Notes under the pieces: generated by a model
Told to the model about the DNA's origin: nothing
The model's database searches: none
The model's input: the letters and a program-made list of their open reading frames with translations, nothing else
From: Colocasia esculenta
Lineage: Eukaryota; Streptophyta; Magnoliopsida; Alismatales; Araceae
NCBI GenBank assembly: GCA_014218235.1
Contig: CM024766.1
Coordinates: 19,999,346 to 20,063,345, forward strand
DNA: 64,000 nt
Direction: 5' to 3'
Program-made: the position numbers and the translations under genes
In this document: positions 12,906 through 24,938 of the stretch, piece after piece
Position numbering within the stretch: the first letter of the stretch is position 1
How the letters are laid out: each line of letters begins with the position of its first letter

Positions 12906-13500
12906 CAATGCATAAATTGTGTACATTATAATATGATTTGAATTGTTTAAGCATGTTGATTAAAAAGTGTAGAAATCATGTTATAGGTTTTATTCGTAAT
13001 TGTTGTAAGTAAGATAAAACATGTATCATGTGTCTCTAATGCTATAAGTTCCATGCTTAGTAATCAAAATTGTATGAACCACACCACATGTGTTAATTAC
13101 TTCCATTGAATGTTAGCATGTGCATATGATGTGTGTAAGGATGATGTATATGGATTGCTTACTGGGTCTATTAGACTCATTCTTGCTTCGATGTATAGGT
13201 GTAGGTGTCTCCACTTCTTCTGAGGAGATAGTTGGAAGCGACTCCGAGCGAGAGGAGTAGCATTTATTGTGGAGATCTCTACGTGGTGTCTTTCATTTCA
13301 TAGTATGTAGTTTCGAGCTATGTAATTGAGAATGGATATTGTAATTCATTTGAAAGTTGTATTAATGTGGACTTTAGTATTTTCTTTCATTTATCGTTAT
13401 ATAGACTGTGGATATTAAGGATGATGATGGAAAGGAATAAAATTGTTACTTTCTTTCCGCTGTACTCTTTTCTATTCGTGTACATATCAACCTACTTTAG
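12906..13500 (+). repeat. Older Tekay-like LTR, right remnant (end approximate)
   Basis: After the copia LTR the sequence shows TTACTGGGTCTATTAGACTC followed by a GA-rich segment, like the R-U5 part of the Tekay LTRs (compare CTACTGGGCTAGTTTGCTC near 1749). No clear LTR end or primer-binding site follows; the right border near 13500 is a guess. No gene is seen. Confidence 0.4.
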
Positions 13501-14119
13501 TGTTGGGTCAATGTCCCACTATGACGACGTTCATTATATCGACGTGGATTGGTATAATTGTACCGGTATAAAGATGGAGAGAATGGTTCAAAAACAATTT
13601 CATGACAATTTGCATGTAGGACGGAGCGATTATCAATGGGATAAATGACAGTATGATCACTTGACATATAGAGGAGATTCAATAGCATATAGCATGTACA
13701 ATAGATTTCTCAAGTTGAATTCCGTAGAATTCCAATGGACAATGACATATTGGATTCAATAACGATGACATGTACAATAGATTTGGCCATTTCACATGTA
13801 ACAGTTCAACCAATCAATCATTCAATAATAGTGTGGAAATTACCCAGATCAATCTTGCATTCAATTTGATGATTGCCAGACACCTCAATGGATCATATAC
13901 TCTCACGATTTATAAGTATTTCGGGTGCTCCTCCTAGGACCAGGTTGGGCATTATTTGCACAAGCATAGTTGTGAACCGAAGTTCCAATAGTTTCTGGTA
14001 ATTCCAATCATTCATTTATGGCCAACATGATTTCCAAGCAATGGACAATGATGAACTAAAGATCATGTCAATGATGATAGAGAACAATGCAAGGGGACAT
14101 GATCCAGATTAATTACGAT

Positions 14120-15847
14120 AGCATAACGGCTTAATTCCAACATCCTACTGCTGAAGGAGGCCTGGTGGTTCGCAACATTAAACAGGTTCAGATTGCAATA
14201 GCTGTGAAGTCTATTTGGAATGTTAACCATGGTTCCTCTTTCTGGGCTTTGTATGCTAGGAAATGTTATAACACTGGCAAGAATTCCAAATGCATCGGTA
14301 TGCCATCTAAAATTGGGACGGTTGCTCAACAACTTGTTCATAATCATACTATATGGGTTCATGGGATTGGGAAGGATATTGATGTTTTATCAGATGTGTG
14401 GCTGGGGGAGAGGCCACTTGCAGATCTGTTGAATGCTCCGTATGAAGGGGGCAGTATTTCTCTTAGGGTGGTTATTTCTAATCCTCCACATCCGATCAGG
14501 GACCTTCTTCCTACTGGTATTCTAAATGGAGTTGCTCTTAATGAGGAGAATGACAAATATGTTTGGGGGCCTTCCCAGGATGGGATTTTTTCGGTGAAGT
14601 CCGCTTATAATTTGGTTCGGTCTGTGGGTGTGAAAAGAAATGCACTGAACAAAATGTGGCACAGTTGTTTCTATAGGAGAGCCTCTTTGTTCTGTTGGAA
14701 ACTTCTAAATAGGGCAGTACCTGTGGATCAAAGAGTTGCTGAAATTGGCATCCACATGGTTTCTTGTTGCTCTTGTTGTAGGATTCCCAAGATTGAGGAT
14801 TATAACCACCTTTTTATTATGGGTGATATAGCGACCTCCCTTCGGAACTGGTTTATACTACTTATCAGTCCTAACATTCATCTTCACAACCACATTACAA
14901 CAAGAATCTAGAGCTTTCTTATAGCTACAAATATATCTTCACCTCTGGGTTTTGTTTCTATTAACTGTCTTCTTCTCATGTTGTGGGAGATTTGGAAGTG
15001 GAGATGTGGTTCCAGGTTTGAAAATAAACGGCCTTCAGCGGGGATTGTCATAAATAACATCAGATTTATGGTGGCTCATTCTCTTGCAAAAACGGAGTTT
15101 AAAGTGGAGCCTTCAGTTCATGATTTGCAGGTTCTTCAGCGATTTGGTTTCTCCCCCAATTGTTCTAGCAAGCAGCTCAAGCTCATTCGGTGGATTCCTC
15201 CTATTAGTCACTATTGTTTGAATGTGGATGGCCAAGCAAGGGTAATCCAGGTGACTGTGGGGGAGGAGGTTGTATCCGAGATAGGTGGGGTTCAGTTCTT
15301 GTGGCCTTTGCACACAATTATGGTCTTGGAAATAGCATGATTGCTTAAGCAAGAGCTCTGTGTGATGGCCTAAGTGTGGCGGATTTTCTTGGGCTTCGGA
15401 TTTCTATCGTTAATTCTGACTCTTTATCTTTGGTTAATTCAAGGGAAGAACCTTCATGGCAAGCTTATAGGTGGTGGTGGGAAGCAGAGGTTAATATCCA
15501 AGGGAACAACCTTTCAGTTCGCCATGTCTATCGGGAGACAAATCAAGTGGCGGATGCTCCTGCAAACTTCGGCTGCCTGACCAAGGAGAATAATGTGTTT
15601 TGGGGGTCTACTTGTATTCCTCATATGTGTAAAGGCCCTTTAGTCTTGTATAAAACAGGTCTCTTTCATGTTAGATTACTTTGACCGGCTTGTCCCCTTG
15701 TATTATTCTTCTTATTATATATATCCCTGGCCCAGGTCTTTTCTGGTGGAGTAATAACATTTCCCCCCTAGGGGAGGGTGCACTCTCCTAGACTTAGTAC
15801 CTGAGGACCATTTATCCAAAAAAAAAAAGCATAACGACTTAGTTCCA
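14120..15847 (+). mobile_element. 5'-truncated LINE (L1 type) with poly(A) and 20-bp target duplication
   Basis: The body runs from about 14140 to a poly(A) run at 15817-15828. It is flanked by a direct repeat, 14120-14139 and 15828-15847, identical at 18 of 20 positions (starts AGCATAACG, ends TTCCA). That is the expected product of target-primed reverse transcription. Only the 3' end of a LINE ORF2 is present. The insertion splits a reverse Tekay-type LTR whose sequence goes on at once on both sides. Confidence 0.88.
14165..15684 (+). pseudogene. LINE ORF2 C-terminus: zf-RVT and RNase H, broken
   Basis: The first segment (14165-14911) reads through the region after reverse transcriptase in plant L1 elements. 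It shows WLGERPLADLL, then SVKSAYNLV and a cysteine-rich part (MVSCCSCCRIPKIEDYNHLF) typical of the zinc-binding zf-RVT domain. A stop at 14909 and later shifts break it. Segments at 14978-15340 and 15376-15684 continue with an RNase H-like domain of plant LINEs (NVDGQA; NSDSLSLVNS; VYRETNQVAD). It is dead: three frames are needed, and the endonuclease and RT core are absent. A host RNase H gene is excluded by the poly(A), the target duplication and the lesions. Confidence 0.88.
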
Positions 15848-16499
15848 TTAGTTCAATCTTTATATTTAATGGCTTGGTTTAAATGTTATCAAATCACTCT
15901 CACGAGAAGTAGATAAGAATAGAAGTGCATTCTATCTTCCGAGTACTTCATTGGTACAACCAACTCGGTCTCCATGAGGGAATCCACAGAGTACGTAGAA
16001 TTACAGAGGTCTTAGGAGAAAGGTCACTAGACTGCCGATACGGAATGACCGGTCGTGAGTTTCCAATCCCCGATGAAAGGGTTGCCTATATGTGCAATGT
16101 GACGTGTAGAGTGTGTCTCAATCCATAATCCACCGGTTTAAAACAAGACGAAAAGCTTATAACAATCAACATGACAGGTATGCAATTCAATCTATCACAT
16201 GGTTGCAGTGCTTTTAGCATGTAATCACCTTCCAATTATGGACAAGACAGAGTATGGACATAGCATGGAACAATCACAAGATCACATGGATGAAATCAAT
16301 CAATCGTTTACACTTAGAATAGATGTTCATATTCTTATGATTTTCATGTAGGTTGATCACTTTTAGGCCATTGCATAACTATATGACATCATATGACATA
16401 AGGACATGCATATGATAGACTGAACAGCTCATTAAAATAGTCTTGGGTTGACCTTGAAATTGCGACAAACACAGTCGTCGCACTTCAAGAAGCCGTACA

Positions 16500-17000
16500 C
16501 AGTCAAATCTTGGTTCTATAACAAGTAACAAAATCGCGTCGTACCTATTCGTCGCGTTCAAATCACGACGGGTTGTATGGTCGCCTTTTACAATGGGAAT
16601 CGATTTCCGGATCAATTATGTAGTGAGAATCACGACAGTCTTGTCTGTCGCGTTCATAAAGTGACAGGCAGACATGTTGCAACGACATTAAAATCACGAT
16701 GGTCACCACAGTCGCGTTCATACCGCTACTCTCTGAATCGCAACAAGTCGACCCGTCACGTTAAGGAGATGGTTCAAAAGCCAAATATAAAAATAACATT
16801 AATCATTGGGCGGGAAAACAGATCAAATGACGACGGCCTATGTTGTCGCATTCAAGATAGGCACTGAAATCCATGTAGTGCACAGTTTCATGCACTGTGG
16901 TTGACTGGTCAGACATAAAAATGTGACAGAACGGTCTGTCGCCTTTCACTGAATCGTAACGTGCATGTACGTCACGTTCATGCAACAAGGATCGCGACGT
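16500..17000. promoter_or_regulatory. GTCGCG-rich cluster C (element 2 LTR)
   Basis: Repeated GTCGCGTTCA words occur near 16552, 16648 and 16711, with related GTCGCATTCA and GTCGCCTTTC forms and one exact TCGCGA near 16991. The cluster lies in the same relative part of the LTR as the TCGCGA clusters of elements 1 and 5 but prefers the GTCGCGTT form. Confidence 0.5.
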
Positions 17001-17931
17001 CTGGTGTCGTCGTCTTCTTGGATCTTGCCCGAAAATGCAGAAAACATGACACTCCTTCATGATAGACTTATAACATGAAAACTAGTGATCTTTAGACAAA
17101 ACTCTTAACGTGAAAAGTGACGAGCACAACTAGTAGAAGAAAACTACCATTTTGATTTGACCCGATTCGGCCTCGGTTAGCGTAAAACACATGAAGAACA
17201 TAAAAAACCCAATCTTTGCGCAACTCTTGGAAAACGCTAAATACGACTCACATGGTGCATTAAAATTGGGGAAAATACTTGCAAATGAAACTAGACTCGA
17301 TGCTCTTTTCAATGGTATGTGCAACGTTTACTTTAAGCTTGAGAACACCTACCTTTGTGTAGCTCTAAGATGGGTGCTGACACAGGTCGCAACACAGAAC
17401 AACTGGGGAAGAACTCTGGTTCACAGTCGATTTCCTCTCCTCCTGGTGCCCTACCTCACCTCCACACGACCCTAACTCGATGGTAAACCTTCCAAACTAG
17501 TTTTAGGACGATTATTTAAACGATTAGGGTTTAACTCCATGTCCTAAAGAGACTAGGAAAGGTGGTTGCGGTTTTGGGTTGGCCGCTTCCATGTTTTGTG
17601 GATTCTCTTCCCATTGGAAGTAGGAATGCCATTTCAGAAGGTCTTAGCATGGATAGGTAGGAATTGGCTTGTCTTCCATGGCTAATTACCCTAGTTTTAT
17701 CCCTAATTTACCCTTTCCTAATTTTTGTATATTTATGGTCACGAATTTTTGGGTTCATTGCTATTGGGTTTAAATCTTTGGCCCATTTAGACTTGTCTTG
17801 ACCCACTATATTTTAAATAGTTGATTTCACACTTTGGGAGTTTAACCATGACTTTTATTTTATTTTTAGTCAACATTTTTATTTATTTGCTATTTTCCTT
17901 AATTTTCAATCATTTAAATTTTCGAGGCGCT

Positions 17932-18443
17932 ACATCCTCCCTAGTTAAGAAACTTTGGTCCCCAAATTTATACACGATGATATAGCATCATACTTGAGAA
18001 TAATTGCGGGTGGTTTTTCTTCATTCTTTCCTCCATTTCCCAGGTAGCATTGGTACCTCCATCTCGACTCCACTGGACCTTCACCATAGGTATGGTACGA
18101 TTCTTGAGTCGTTGTAACTTCCGATCCAATAACTAGATCGGTTTCTCTTCGTAGGTGAGGTCATCCCGAATTTACAAGTCCTCATGGCTAATTACATGGT
18201 CAGCATTGAATAGATACTTTCTCTGCATGGATTTGTGGAAGACGTTGTGTATATTAGCTAGTTGTGGCAGTAGTAAGTCTGTAAGCCACCTGACCAATGC
18301 TTTCAAGAATTTCAAAAGGGCCGATAAACCTAGGACTCAACTTTCCCTTGATCTCAAATCTTTGAGTTCCCTTTGAAGGTGAGACCTTCAAGAAAACATG
18401 GTAGCCAACTTGGAATTCCAGTTCTCTTCTCCTTTTGTCTACA
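17932..18443 (-). pseudogene. Element 2 pol C-terminus (integrase end and chromodomain), remnant
   Basis: Read on the - strand this matches, in order, the end of the element 5 polyprotein at 32040-32540 (for example the segment over TTGTGGAAGACGTTGTGTAT and the one over TTTCAAAAGGGCCGATAAAC). It begins next to the LTR end at 17931 through a pyrimidine-rich PPT complement. Many substitutions and shifts have destroyed the frame. It stops abruptly at about 18443, where a + strand element begins, so the two pol 3' ends lie tail to tail. Confidence 0.7.
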
Positions 18444-18465
18444 TATGTAGCACCTCAGAAATTTT

Positions 18466-18612
18466 AGTGATTTGGAATCAACGTAGAGAAGAGGATGACA
18501 CGTTGGAAACTGAGGAAGCTATGCACGAAAGATATTCGGAGCTATTCGCAAGTAAGTACACGACCTCTTGTACAATAGATCCTATCTATGACTTTGGGGA
18601 CAAAATTCTATT
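18466..18612 (+). pseudogene. Element 3 chromodomain tail, truncated
   Basis: The reading EEDDTLETEEAMHERYSELFASKYT matches the C-terminal chromodomain of elements 1 and 5. Everything upstream in pol is missing. It is preceded at 18444-18466 by 23 bases that look like an LTR start (TGTAGCACCTCAGAAATTTT), so the junction is a rearrangement. A polypurine tract and an LTR follow directly. Confidence 0.8.
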
Positions 18613-18625
18613 AAGTGGGGGAGAG

Positions 18626-21600
18626 TGTAGCAACCCGGAAAATTTAGTATTTTAAAATTTTAAATAAATGGAAATAAATAATTTTCATAATATCTAAATG
18701 TTTCAAACATAAGTACAATTATCGTATGTGCAAGAACAAATCAAAAATTCCATAAAAACTATAACTTAACCCCAAATATTATCCTTAAATGTTCCACAAA
18801 GAAATTCGTTCAACGAAAAATCCGATTGGCCAAGCGTACGTCACAACGTGACTAATGATCCAAATTAGAAAACTGAGTCGGAAAACCATTCAGACGAAAA
18901 TATAACACGATCATAAAATTAAATAAACATGTTGGAGAGACTTCTAACATCATTTATTGATGACCCATTATCGAAATTGGGCCAATGGATCACTTCTGGC
19001 CCAAGAATAAATGCAGCAAGAAAAGTACATAGAAATTCGCAACCCTAATTGAGCTGAAATTAGAAAGAGGCAATTAGGGTAAAATTGGATGCAATTAGGC
19101 TCTCTTCGCAAGCCAAATTTGTGCCTAGCCATACTTGGGGGTTTCCTAATGGCCAAGACACTCTAATGGGGTGAGGGATCCTCAAAACAAGGAAGGTGGC
19201 ATGCTAAAACCGCAACCTTTCTTCTCTTGTTGCAATGGGACTTCTAAAAGCCCTAGATGCATATATACTCTCCACAAAACCCTAGGGTATGAGTTTACCA
19301 TGTTGATGGGGTCGTGTGGAGGAGTTCTTGGTGGCTGGGGAGCAGGAGATCGACCACACCAAGCTCTTCATCTTCCCCATTGCATCTGCATCGACCTACG
19401 CAAACATTCATCTTGGAGTCGACCAAAGGTAGGCCAAACCATAAACAAACCTTGCAAGACTTATACACCTGGAAAAAGGGTCGAGTCTAGTTTCTAATCC
19501 CACAGGTTTGCCTATTTTTCATCCAGACGATCGAGAGTATTAAGCGTTCTCCAACAAGTGGTCTGAACGAGGACTGTCTGGAGAATGAGAATTCTTCAAC
19601 CGAGAAGGTAAGTTATCTCGGGAAAAATCTTAATAAATAATATACCAATGTGTAGAGCATCAAGTCTACTTTCATGTCCAAGTGGTTTCATCGAATTTCA
19701 TTGAGTACCTCTTGAGTGTAAGCGTTTTTCCAAAGTTGCGCATGTTAGGGACTTTTTATGTTTATGTCAATTTCATACACATCCCGAGGCCGTTTTTAAT
19801 GATTCCAAAACAATAGTTCTCTCCTATTCCATGTTCCTAACAAGTTTTAGGTTGACACTTTTGTCCGAAGAGCCCTAGATTAGAAGATATAAGAGTTGCA
19901 TGATGTTCGCTACATGTTCCTGTGTTTTCGGGCAAGAACCCAAAACGCGACGGGAGCAGAGGACGCGTTTTGCATCCATGTGAATCTCGACCGAGACCCA
20001 CATCGTGATTTAGAGTGCACCGTATGCCTCAAGTTGTGCATCGCCTAGTTTTCAGCGCCTGCCTGAAACACGACGGGAACCACCATCGCGATTCAGCCGT
20101 TTTTCCGCCAAAGTTTTTCCAGTGATTTTTATATTAATAATTTAAATGCATTTCATGAACGCAATAGGGTATCCTATCGTAATTCAAACATGAAGTCTAT
20201 GCCATAGGCCGTCGCGATTTAGATCTGTGCATGTTAGCTTTCTTCCGACTGTATATAGCATTATTAAATGCGTCGACTGTGTCGAACGCGGATTTCTAGG
20301 CCTACCCGAGACCTATTTTTACAGTGTTTAATGTTAGTCTTGCATGATATGTACTTAATATGCATTGTGTAGTCTATCTAATGATCTAAAAGCCAGCAAC
20401 CCATATTTAATACATAACGATGTAAAGACTATTCTAATTGTTCATTAATGCTACGATCTACTCTTACATACTATTCATTAAATCATCTATTCTTCTAGCT
20501 TGTTAAAGTGATTAATTGTTACCTTAAAATGTGCAAACCATGTTTAGTTAATTGCATTGTTCCATCTCATGTTAGCATGTTAATTGTTTTCTGAAGGTTT
20601 GACACCGATGGATTGTGGATTGACATACGTACATCACTACACACTTGCACTCATAGGCAGCCCTTTCTTGGGGAATTGGAAGCTCTCTGTTGCTCATTCC
20701 GTATCGACAGACAAGCGACCTTTTCTCTAAGACCTTTGTAATTCTCCGTACTCTGTGGATTCCCTCATGGAGACCGAGTTGGTTCTACCATTGAAGTTCC
20801 GTGGAGATAGTCTGCACTTCCTTTCTTCTCTTGTTCTCTTGAGTGTGATTTAAAATCTAGACTTAAGCCAATAATGTAAAAAGTGAACTAAAGTATAAAT
20901 TGCACCGTTATGCTCCCGAAATTATCTCTTGACTATTGTTATCATGGAATCATGTTCACATTACATGCTACTTGTTCTCATCATCATCATGAACATGACA
21001 TTACACATGCTACATCTTGAAACTCTTATTGGCCATTAATGATTGTGGGTATCTACATTTAAAAATAGTGAGATGCTGACCGGGCACGGAGAGTGTCCAA
21101 GGGCTCCAGTCTAGCCCCAGTGACGGAGAGTCATAAATATACTGTTAACCAAGCGGTGTAATGATTACTGGCATTGCATCTGTGCTGGGAGTACTTGCGT
21201 GTTGAATGCTAGATACAATAACCACATACACATGTCATAGTGTGCATTTCAAGGTGGATTTCTCCTTGGTGTACATTAGTGTCTTCGTGCCTGATTAGTG
21301 TTACACGATCGTGCTCGTGCGCGCTTGCTTGCTTGTGTGATATGGCCATCCTAAAAATATTGCAATTGAAGTGATATCTTGCGTGCTTGTTACATGACAT
21401 TCTATTGGAAACTCTTGCTCATTATATCGTTCTAGATCTTGCTCTAGCATGATCACTCTATCTAGTTGGTTCATGTATCATGTTTTAATGAGTTTTATTC
21501 GTACATGCATATCTTGACAATCGTCCTTACCTAGTTCTACATTGTTAATCACTTATATCATTGCCCGCACATTGAGATATAAATCCTACTGGGCTAGTTT

Positions 21601-21994
21601 GCTCATTCCCTACTTTTATCCATTCTAGGTGGCTATGAAATTCAAGAGGAGGAGCAAGTCGAGGATGGGAATGCGTCCGAGTGATGAGCGTCCCAATAAG
21701 AGAGTCTATCCCTAGTTCGTATTTTGGAGTGTTAGATTCATGTAGTAGGTAGTGAGGAATAATGTACTTTTCCTTTTATTGAGTCTTAGTCCTGTATTAG
21801 TTACCTTTGATACATTGAGATGAGATTTGAATACAATTTCCAATGAATTCAATATTTGGGCCCTATTATGATGTTGTGTTGTTACACATTTACTGCATGC
21901 TAGCTAGAGACTTATTTGCCGACTATTCACGTCTCGGAATATCGACCCGAATTATCTGAATTAATATCCACTGCGTAATTCTCGGGACGTGATA
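18626..21994 (+). repeat. Tekay element 3 LTR (3369 bp), PPT on left and PBS on right
   Basis: It begins TGTAGCAACCCGG after a purine tract (AAGTGGGGGAGAG) and ends GACGTGATA at 21994, six bases before a perfect initiator-Met primer-binding site. The 3' half aligns well with the LTR of element 1 (for example GACCGGGCACGG and CTAGCTAGAG). One LTR thus serves as 3' LTR for the remnant on its left and 5' LTR for the deletion derivative on its right. A weaker GACGCG/TCGCGA cluster lies at 19946-20218. Confidence 0.85.
19946..20218. promoter_or_regulatory. TCGCGA-type cluster D (element 3 LTR)
   Basis: Exact TCGCGA occurs near 20083 and 20212. Related AACGCGACGGG, GGACGCGTTTT and AACACGACGGG words lie between 19946 and 20075. 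The position within the LTR matches clusters A and B, but most sites have changed. Confidence 0.5.
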
Positions 21995-22000
21995 GTTTAG

Positions 22001-22012
22001 TGGTATCAGAGC
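22001..22012 (+). other. Primer-binding site, element 3
   Basis: Perfect TGGTATCAGAGC, complementary to the 3' end of plant initiator tRNA-Met, six bases after the LTR end. Confidence 0.93.
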
Positions 22013-22233
22013 CTAGGAAAACCAAATAGGACATATGTCTCAGGATTAAGAGATACCTATGGAACCTAGGTCATGGAAATTAAATATAGTACCTAGTGAG
22101 AATGGGTAGAGATTGGGAATATGTTAGAATGAACAAAAACACTCCTACCCATTGACTCTTATAATGTATCTAGAGACATTAATTGGTTTCTATCCTTTTC
22201 TCAAGAACCTCATAACTTTCTCATTCAACTGCA

Positions 22234-23711
22234 ATGGCTCGCAATCAGTGGCATTCTATGCAAGAAACCGTAGTTGGTTTGACCCAGGCATTACAGAATG
22301 TGGTTCAGGCTGGAAATCAGGCTGCTGTTGCTGCTAGGAAACCAACTCTAGAAGACATTCCCATAGCTAGAGACTATCTTGATGTATTCCTAGAGGAATT
22401 ACCCGGTATACCACCTGAGCGGAAGGTAAACTTCACCATCGAGTTACTCCCTGGAGCAGCCCCTATTTCAAAAGCTCTGTATCGCATGTCCCCTGTTGAA
22501 TTGCAGGAGCTAAAGAGACAGATTCAAGAACTACTAGATCAAGGTTTTATCATGCCCAGCACATCCCCGTGGGGAGTGCCAGTACTATTTGTCGGGAAGA
22601 AGGATGGGACAATGAGGCTGTGCATTGATTACCGTCAGTTAAGCCAGTTGACAATAAAGAACAAGTATCCACTGCCCTGCATCGATGAGCTGTTTGATCA
22701 GATCTCCAGTGCACAATGTTTCTCCAAGATAGATCTAAGATTAGGATACCATCAACTGAGAATCAAGGAAGAGGATATTCACAAGTCTGCATTTCAGAGT
22801 AGATATGGTCACTATGAGTTCATGGTCATGCCGTTTGGTTTAACAAATGCTCCAGCAGCTTTCATGCAACTTATGAACAATATTTATAGGCCATACTTAG
22901 ACTAGTTTGTTGTGGTGTTCATTGATGACATCCTCATTTACTCAAAGTCTAAAGAAGAACATGAAGAACACTTGAAGGTTGCTCTGCAAGTGTTTAAAGA
23001 AAATCAACTCTATGCAAAACTTAGTAAGTGTGAATTTTGGATGGAGAAAGTGTCTTTCCTTAGCCACATCATATCCAAGGAGGGAATCTCCGTAGATCCA
23101 TCTAAGGTAGAAGCGGTAAGGAACTGGGCAAGGCCAACAACTGTGTCAGAGATCAGGAGCTTTTTGTGTTTAACTGGTTATTATCGCCATTTCATCAAAG
23201 ATTTTTCAAAGATAGCTTTACCATTGACTAGGCTTACCAGGAAAGAGAATCCCTTTGCATGGACTGTCGAATGTGAAGAAAGCTTCAAGGCATTGAAAGA
23301 GCACCTCACCTTAGCACATGTACTGACATTGCCAGTGACTGAGGGCAGTTTTAAAGTTTACATCGATGCATCCGGGATCGGCCTAGGCTATGTACTGATG
23401 CAAAATGGGAAACTCATCTGCTACACGTCCAAACAATTAAAGAAGCACGAGGACAATTATCCTGTACATGATCTAGAGCTAGCTATTGTAGTCTTCACCT
23501 TGAAGATACGACGTCATTATCTTTATGGTGAGAAGTTCATTATGTTTTCTGACCATAAAAGTTTGAAGTATTTGTTTTCTCAGCAAGAATTCAACATGAG
23601 ACAACATAGGTGGTTGGAGTATCTCAAAGACTTCGACTTCACTCTCCAATATCATCTAGGTAAAGCAAATGTTGTGGCAGATGCTCTAAGTAGAAAGCCA
23701 ATGATTACAAT
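22234..23711 (+). pseudogene. Element 3 deletion derivative: gag N-terminus fused in frame to RT-RNase H
   Basis: The start MARNQW at 22234 matches the gag start of elements 1 and 5. After about 35 gag codons the frame passes directly into the RT N-terminus (KPTLEDIPIARDY), so the rest of gag, the zinc knuckles and the protease are deleted, about 1.4 kb compared with element 1. The fusion keeps the reading frame. RT runs to a TAG at 22903 just before FIDDILIYS and then goes on in the same frame through the catalytic motif and RNase H to DALSRKP. At 23711 the sequence is cut by a SIRE LTR. It lacks integrase and cannot move by itself; its LTR and PBS would still allow movement in trans if transcribed. 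Confidence 0.9.
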
Positions 23712-24938
23712 TGAAATATTGCGGAAAAACTGCTATGAATAAATCTAGAGGGGGGGGGGTTTAATAGATTTTTTTGGATTTTAAAAATCACTCGATCAAA
23801 CTCTTTGAGAGATTGAATTAAGACTTAAATCTAAAGCTCACTCACAATTCTGAACAATTCAGACATGTTAGATGGTGAAATACTAACGAGCCTATTAAGC
23901 ATCTAGCGCAGAAGACAATCAAACCACAGAGACAAGAAGATTTAGGGTGGTTCGGATTACACAATCGTGTATCCTACATCCACCATCCACACACACACAC
24001 AATTGTGGCTTATCTTGCTAGTTCAGAAAAGACACAAAACACCACACACACTCTTAGCTACAGAGATCTCAGATCTAACCACACACACAGGAGATTGAGC
24101 ACAAAGATTGCACCAACCTCACAAAACACACACAATAGAGTGAGTTTGAAGTAAAGAACCAGACTAAACAATTGAATTCCAAGTTGGAGATGTCTGGTTC
24201 AAATCTCCTTGTTTCTACTTCAAGATGGGAGATCAGCTCTTCGGCTTTAGCTCCAATAAGAAGGCTCTAAAGACTGGAAATCCTTCTTGAGATAGGTCAT
24301 CCAAGATGCTCAAAGCTTCAATTCCTTCAGATCTGGAAGTAATTCTCCAGGATGAAGCCCTCTTATGAAATCATCTGGAAACCTCTGGAGATGGAAGAAC
24401 TGATGTGTGTTACCCCCAAATTAAGTGGATAAGGGATATTTATAGTCCCATGGGCCCACAAGATCTCTTGGGATTTGGGGGCACAAAAATTCCCACTCAA
24501 AATTCCTCAATCAAAACCATCCACGTGTTCTTGCATTTTAGATCTGGAAAATTATCTGAAGTGGGTCGACACCACAAAAGCATGTGTCGACACACAATGC
24601 ACTCGCTTGAAACTGTGCTTCTGAGACTGTGGGTGAGTGTCGACACACAGGGGTCCTTTGTCGACACCACTGGGCATTGTCTTCAACAACATGCTACTTG
24701 AAGGGACAGGTTGTCGACACACAAGCCTTATTTGTCGACACCATTGGATGCTTTTTCCTTTACAAATTGCTGGATGCATGGATTGTGTTGACACCACTGG
24801 AGTTGTGTCGACACCACTGTCATTACTTGAGCATTCCTTTAAGCTACACATGGAAGAATATTGTTAAACATAAATGAAGCATGATATCCACATATTTATG
24901 AATCATATTTGAACATCATCAAAACAAGAGATCCAATA
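23712..24938 (-). repeat. SIRE-B 3' LTR (1227 bp)
   Basis: The segment begins TGAAATATTG at the break in the Tekay pol and ends ATCCAATA next to a pyrimidine tract (ATCTCCCCCTTTTTGATGATGG, the complement of a copia PPT). On its sense strand (-) it therefore starts TATTGG, a changed TGTTGG. The CTAGAGGGGGGGG string near its left end, the TGGTTCGG word near 23949 and the PPT identify a SIRE/Maximus-type copia LTR. A GTCGAC cluster lies at 24565-24812. Confidence 0.8.
24565..24812. promoter_or_regulatory. GTCGAC palindrome cluster in SIRE-B LTR
   Basis: Seven exact GTCGAC start at 24565, 24586, 24639, 24660, 24713, 24734 and 24807, usually as GTCGACACC or GTCGACACACA. There is a regular pattern: three pairs 21 bases apart, with successive pairs about 74 bases apart. 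The pairs suggest a degenerate 74-bp unit. Confidence 0.7.

Larger units (their letters stand above)
13650..17931 (-). repeat. Diverged Tekay LTR, reverse orientation (element 2), split by a LINE
   Basis: The part from 15848 to 16140 aligns with the reverse-oriented LTR of element 5 near 37860-38150, including the shared words ATAACGG, TAGTTCAATCTTTA, CTCACGAGAA and GGAATGACCGGT. It ends at GGCGCTACA (17931), which reads TGTAGCGCC on the - strand, directly next to a pyrimidine-rich tract, so this is the 3' LTR of a - strand element. A GTCGCG-rich zone lies at about 16440-17000. The left border is uncertain. The LINE at 14140-15828 interrupts it. Confidence 0.6.

Noticed and set aside
14978..15684. 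A host RNase H gene
   Set aside because: The frames are broken, end in a poly(A) run and are flanked by a 20-bp target duplication; it is the end of a LINE.
24565..24812. Regularly spaced GTCGAC words resembling a CRISPR array
   Set aside because: The repeated word is only 6-9 bases, the intervals are not uniform spacers, the sequence lies inside a copia LTR and the genome is a plant's.
24629..24877. Repeated Cys/His-rich small proteins read from the GTCGAC cluster
   Set aside because: They appear in several frames at once because the DNA is repetitive; no start context or homology is seen.
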